Below are positions 62,735 to 64,000 of a DNA stretch of 64,000 nucleotides, in pieces. The notes under the pieces were generated by a model that had not been told where the DNA came from, searched no databases, and worked only from the letters and a program-made list of their open reading frames with translations. How positions within the stretch are numbered: the first letter of the stretch is position 1; each line of letters opens with the position of its first letter. The position numbers were made by a program, and so were the translations under genes. Source of the DNA: Chitinophagaceae bacterium (GTDB taxonomy: Bacteria; Bacteroidota; Bacteroidia; Chitinophagales; Chitinophagaceae); NCBI GenBank assembly GCA_023957125.1, contig JAMLHL010000008.1:62001-126000 (forward strand), read 5' to 3'.

Positions 62735-64000
62735 ATGAAACCAAATAATAAGATTTTTTTGATATCTATTTTTCTTATAGCATCGTTGTTAGGAAAAGCC
62801 CAAACGATTGATTATGCATACGAACCATTCAGCACAATGTCGTGTAATATTTTTGCGAGTGCAGTAACAGTGGATAATTATGAGCACCGTACGGCTTTAA
62901 GCCGGCCAAAATTCAGTGACGAATCTGTCGTTTTGCGATGCAAAACAAATGGCAGCACATCCTCTTTGGCAACTATCTATTCCATAAACTATGGCTTTAA
63001 AGCTGGGTATAATTATAAGATTTCAGTATATTATAAAGGTGATAAGGATGTTAATGATGGATTTTATCCTTTGGTGGGATTAAAAATATCCACTACCGAT
63101 GGAGGGATTGATGATGGTACCAATTGTATAGACCCATCAGCTTATTCAACGACTAATATAAACACTTTTGATATGTCAATTGCCAACAGCAGTTATGCCT
63201 GGAAAGCCGATTTGATTGATGTAACATTGACTCAAAATGCTAATTATTTATTAGTTGGAGCTTTTCCATATGTTGGCACAACAAAGTTTGCAAATATTTT
63301 TATCAGAAAAATCCAGATTGTTGAAACCGCGCCTGCTGTTTCCTTTACGCTGGCTCCCGCAACGTTAAATGTAACCTGTGGCTCGTCCATGCCGCAAACC
63401 TTTACGGTTACCAATGTGCACAGCACCCCTGGGGTTACGGCATATCACTGGAGCCTCGGCTCCTCTCCCAACGGCTGGATCTACAACGGAAATCCGGCAC
63501 CGGCAACTATTCAGACATCGGCAAATACACTAACACTCACTCCTGCGTGCCAGCTTACTCATTCCGATATCTCCGTTTCGGTAACCGCGGGCGGAAATAA
63601 TTATCCCGGAGCCAATACTGCCGCCATTACCGGCAGTAGCCCGTCATATACCTTAACAGGAGATGATATTATTTGCTCGGGCAATAAAAGTTATGCACTG
63701 AATACTTTACCCTGCGGCTCATCGGTAAGTTGGACGTCGTCTAAGCCGGGCCTGGCTTCCGTATCCGCTTCGGGTAATCCGGCGATACTGACCCGTAACG
63801 GTAGCGGTAGCGGAACTGTGACGCTAACCGGAACCATCTCCGGGGGTTGTGGTTCATCTTCCATTTCAAAAACAATAACCGTTGGAGCTCCCCCTTCCTC
63901 TTCCCTCTATGCCGACTGGGATATGCCGAATAAAATAATAGCTGGTGCAGACGAGGTGGTTAATGCGACTGCTTATAAATGGTATGTAGATAATGTGTAT
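62735..64000 (+). CDS. large secreted protein with Ig-like repeats (partial)
   Basis: The plus strand is open from the ATG at 62735 to the window end, 422 codons with no stop. The product opens with signal peptide MKPNNKIFLISIFLIASLLGKAQ, then a beta-rich domain (about residues 25-215: KISVYYKGD, YPLVGLKIS) and Ig/PKD-like units (VSFTLAPATLNVTCGSS, TFTVTNVH, ITGSSPSYTLTGDDIICSGN). Such layouts in Bacteroidota usually end in a type 9 secretion signal, not visible here. It lies 12 bases after the paired barrel genes and is likely co-expressed. Confidence 0.75.
   Translation, partial: MKPNNKIFLISIFLIASLLGKAQTIDYAYEPFSTMSCNIFASAVTVDNYEHRTALSRPKFSDESVVLRCKTNGSTSSLATIYSINYGFKAGYNYKISVYYKGDKDVNDGFYPLVGLKISTTDGGIDDGTNCIDPSAYSTTNINTFDMSIANSSYAWKADLIDVTLTQNANYLLVGAFPYVGTTKFANIFIRKIQIVETAPAVSFTLAPATLNVTCGSSMPQTFTVTNVHSTPGVTAYHWSLGSSPNGWIYNGNPAPATIQTSANTLTLTPACQLTHSDISVSVTAGGNNYPGANTAAITGSSPSYTLTGDDIICSGNKSYALNTLPCGSSVSWTSSKPGLASVSASGNPAILTRNGSGSGTVTLTGTISGGCGSSSISKTITVGAPPSSSLYADWDMPNKIIAGADEVVNATAYKWYVDNVY

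Overview
The window reads as a chromosomal segment from a member of the Bacteroidota, most likely Chitinophagaceae. Supporting signs are a SusC/SusD pair, many lipoproteins with a Cys right after the signal peptide, promoters of the TTTG-N(19-20)-TAnnTTTG type instead of sigma70 boxes, few Shine-Dalgarno sequences, a DUF2723 multi-pass protein, DUF4397 and DUF4838 proteins, and a long GntR-type regulator with a sugar-binding-like C-terminus. No tRNA, rRNA, CRISPR array, prophage or intact insertion sequence was seen.

Layout: 1-2 kb, a truncated HXXEE membrane protein and an MscS channel. 2-10 kb, a minus-strand block reading odhA, odhB (2-oxoglutarate dehydrogenase E1 and E2), two paralogous lipoproteins and an RsmB-like rRNA methyltransferase. 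10-13 kb, rpsT, a MORN/TonB-like secreted protein and a GH20 hexosaminidase. 13.6-23.6 kb, a glycosyltransferase, a DUF4397 lipoprotein, an alpha/beta hydrolase, a small-membrane-protein/PstS-like/TPR set, a MacB-like permease and a DUF4838 lipoprotein. 23.7-24.7 kb, nine tandem copies of a roughly 107-bp repeat. 24.8-32 kb, nagA, a cytochrome c dehydrogenase lipoprotein, a GntR regulator and a GH63-like glucosidase. 32-37.6 kb, a DUF2723 protein and an ABC-F ATPase. 37.6-40.1 kb, an AT-rich accessory island with HigBA, a decayed VapBC pair and a pyrimidine-dimer glycosylase, separated by related palindromic spacers. 40-45 kb, a SusCD pair. 45.7-48.7 kb, a nucleoside-permease-like MFS transporter, a Gfo/Idh/MocA oxidoreductase and a small secreted protein. 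48.9-51.5 kb, lysC, ssb and a GtrA protein. 52-54.8 kb, an unknown protein, an unknown membrane protein and a two-component system. 54.9-59.6 kb, dnaK, a YfcE-like phosphoesterase, a glycosyltransferase-HAD fusion and an RRM protein. 60-61.1 kb, rpsF-rpsR-rplI. 61.6-64 kb, two paralogous beta-barrel proteins and the start of a large secreted protein with Ig-like domains.

Functionally, GH20, NagA, the GntR regulator, DUF4838, GH63 and SusCD point to use of amino-sugar-containing glycans. Interleaved with them are housekeeping genes (TCA cycle, ribosomal proteins, DnaK, SSB, aspartate kinase). The least explained material is (i) the 52 kb cluster with its unusual upstream DNA, (ii) a GT81-like synthase fused to a HAD domain that lacks its nucleophilic Asp, (iii) a dispersed two-hairpin repeat whose two copies keep pairing despite different stem sequence, (iv) the 107-bp tandem array, and (v) the cassette-like toxin-antitoxin island.
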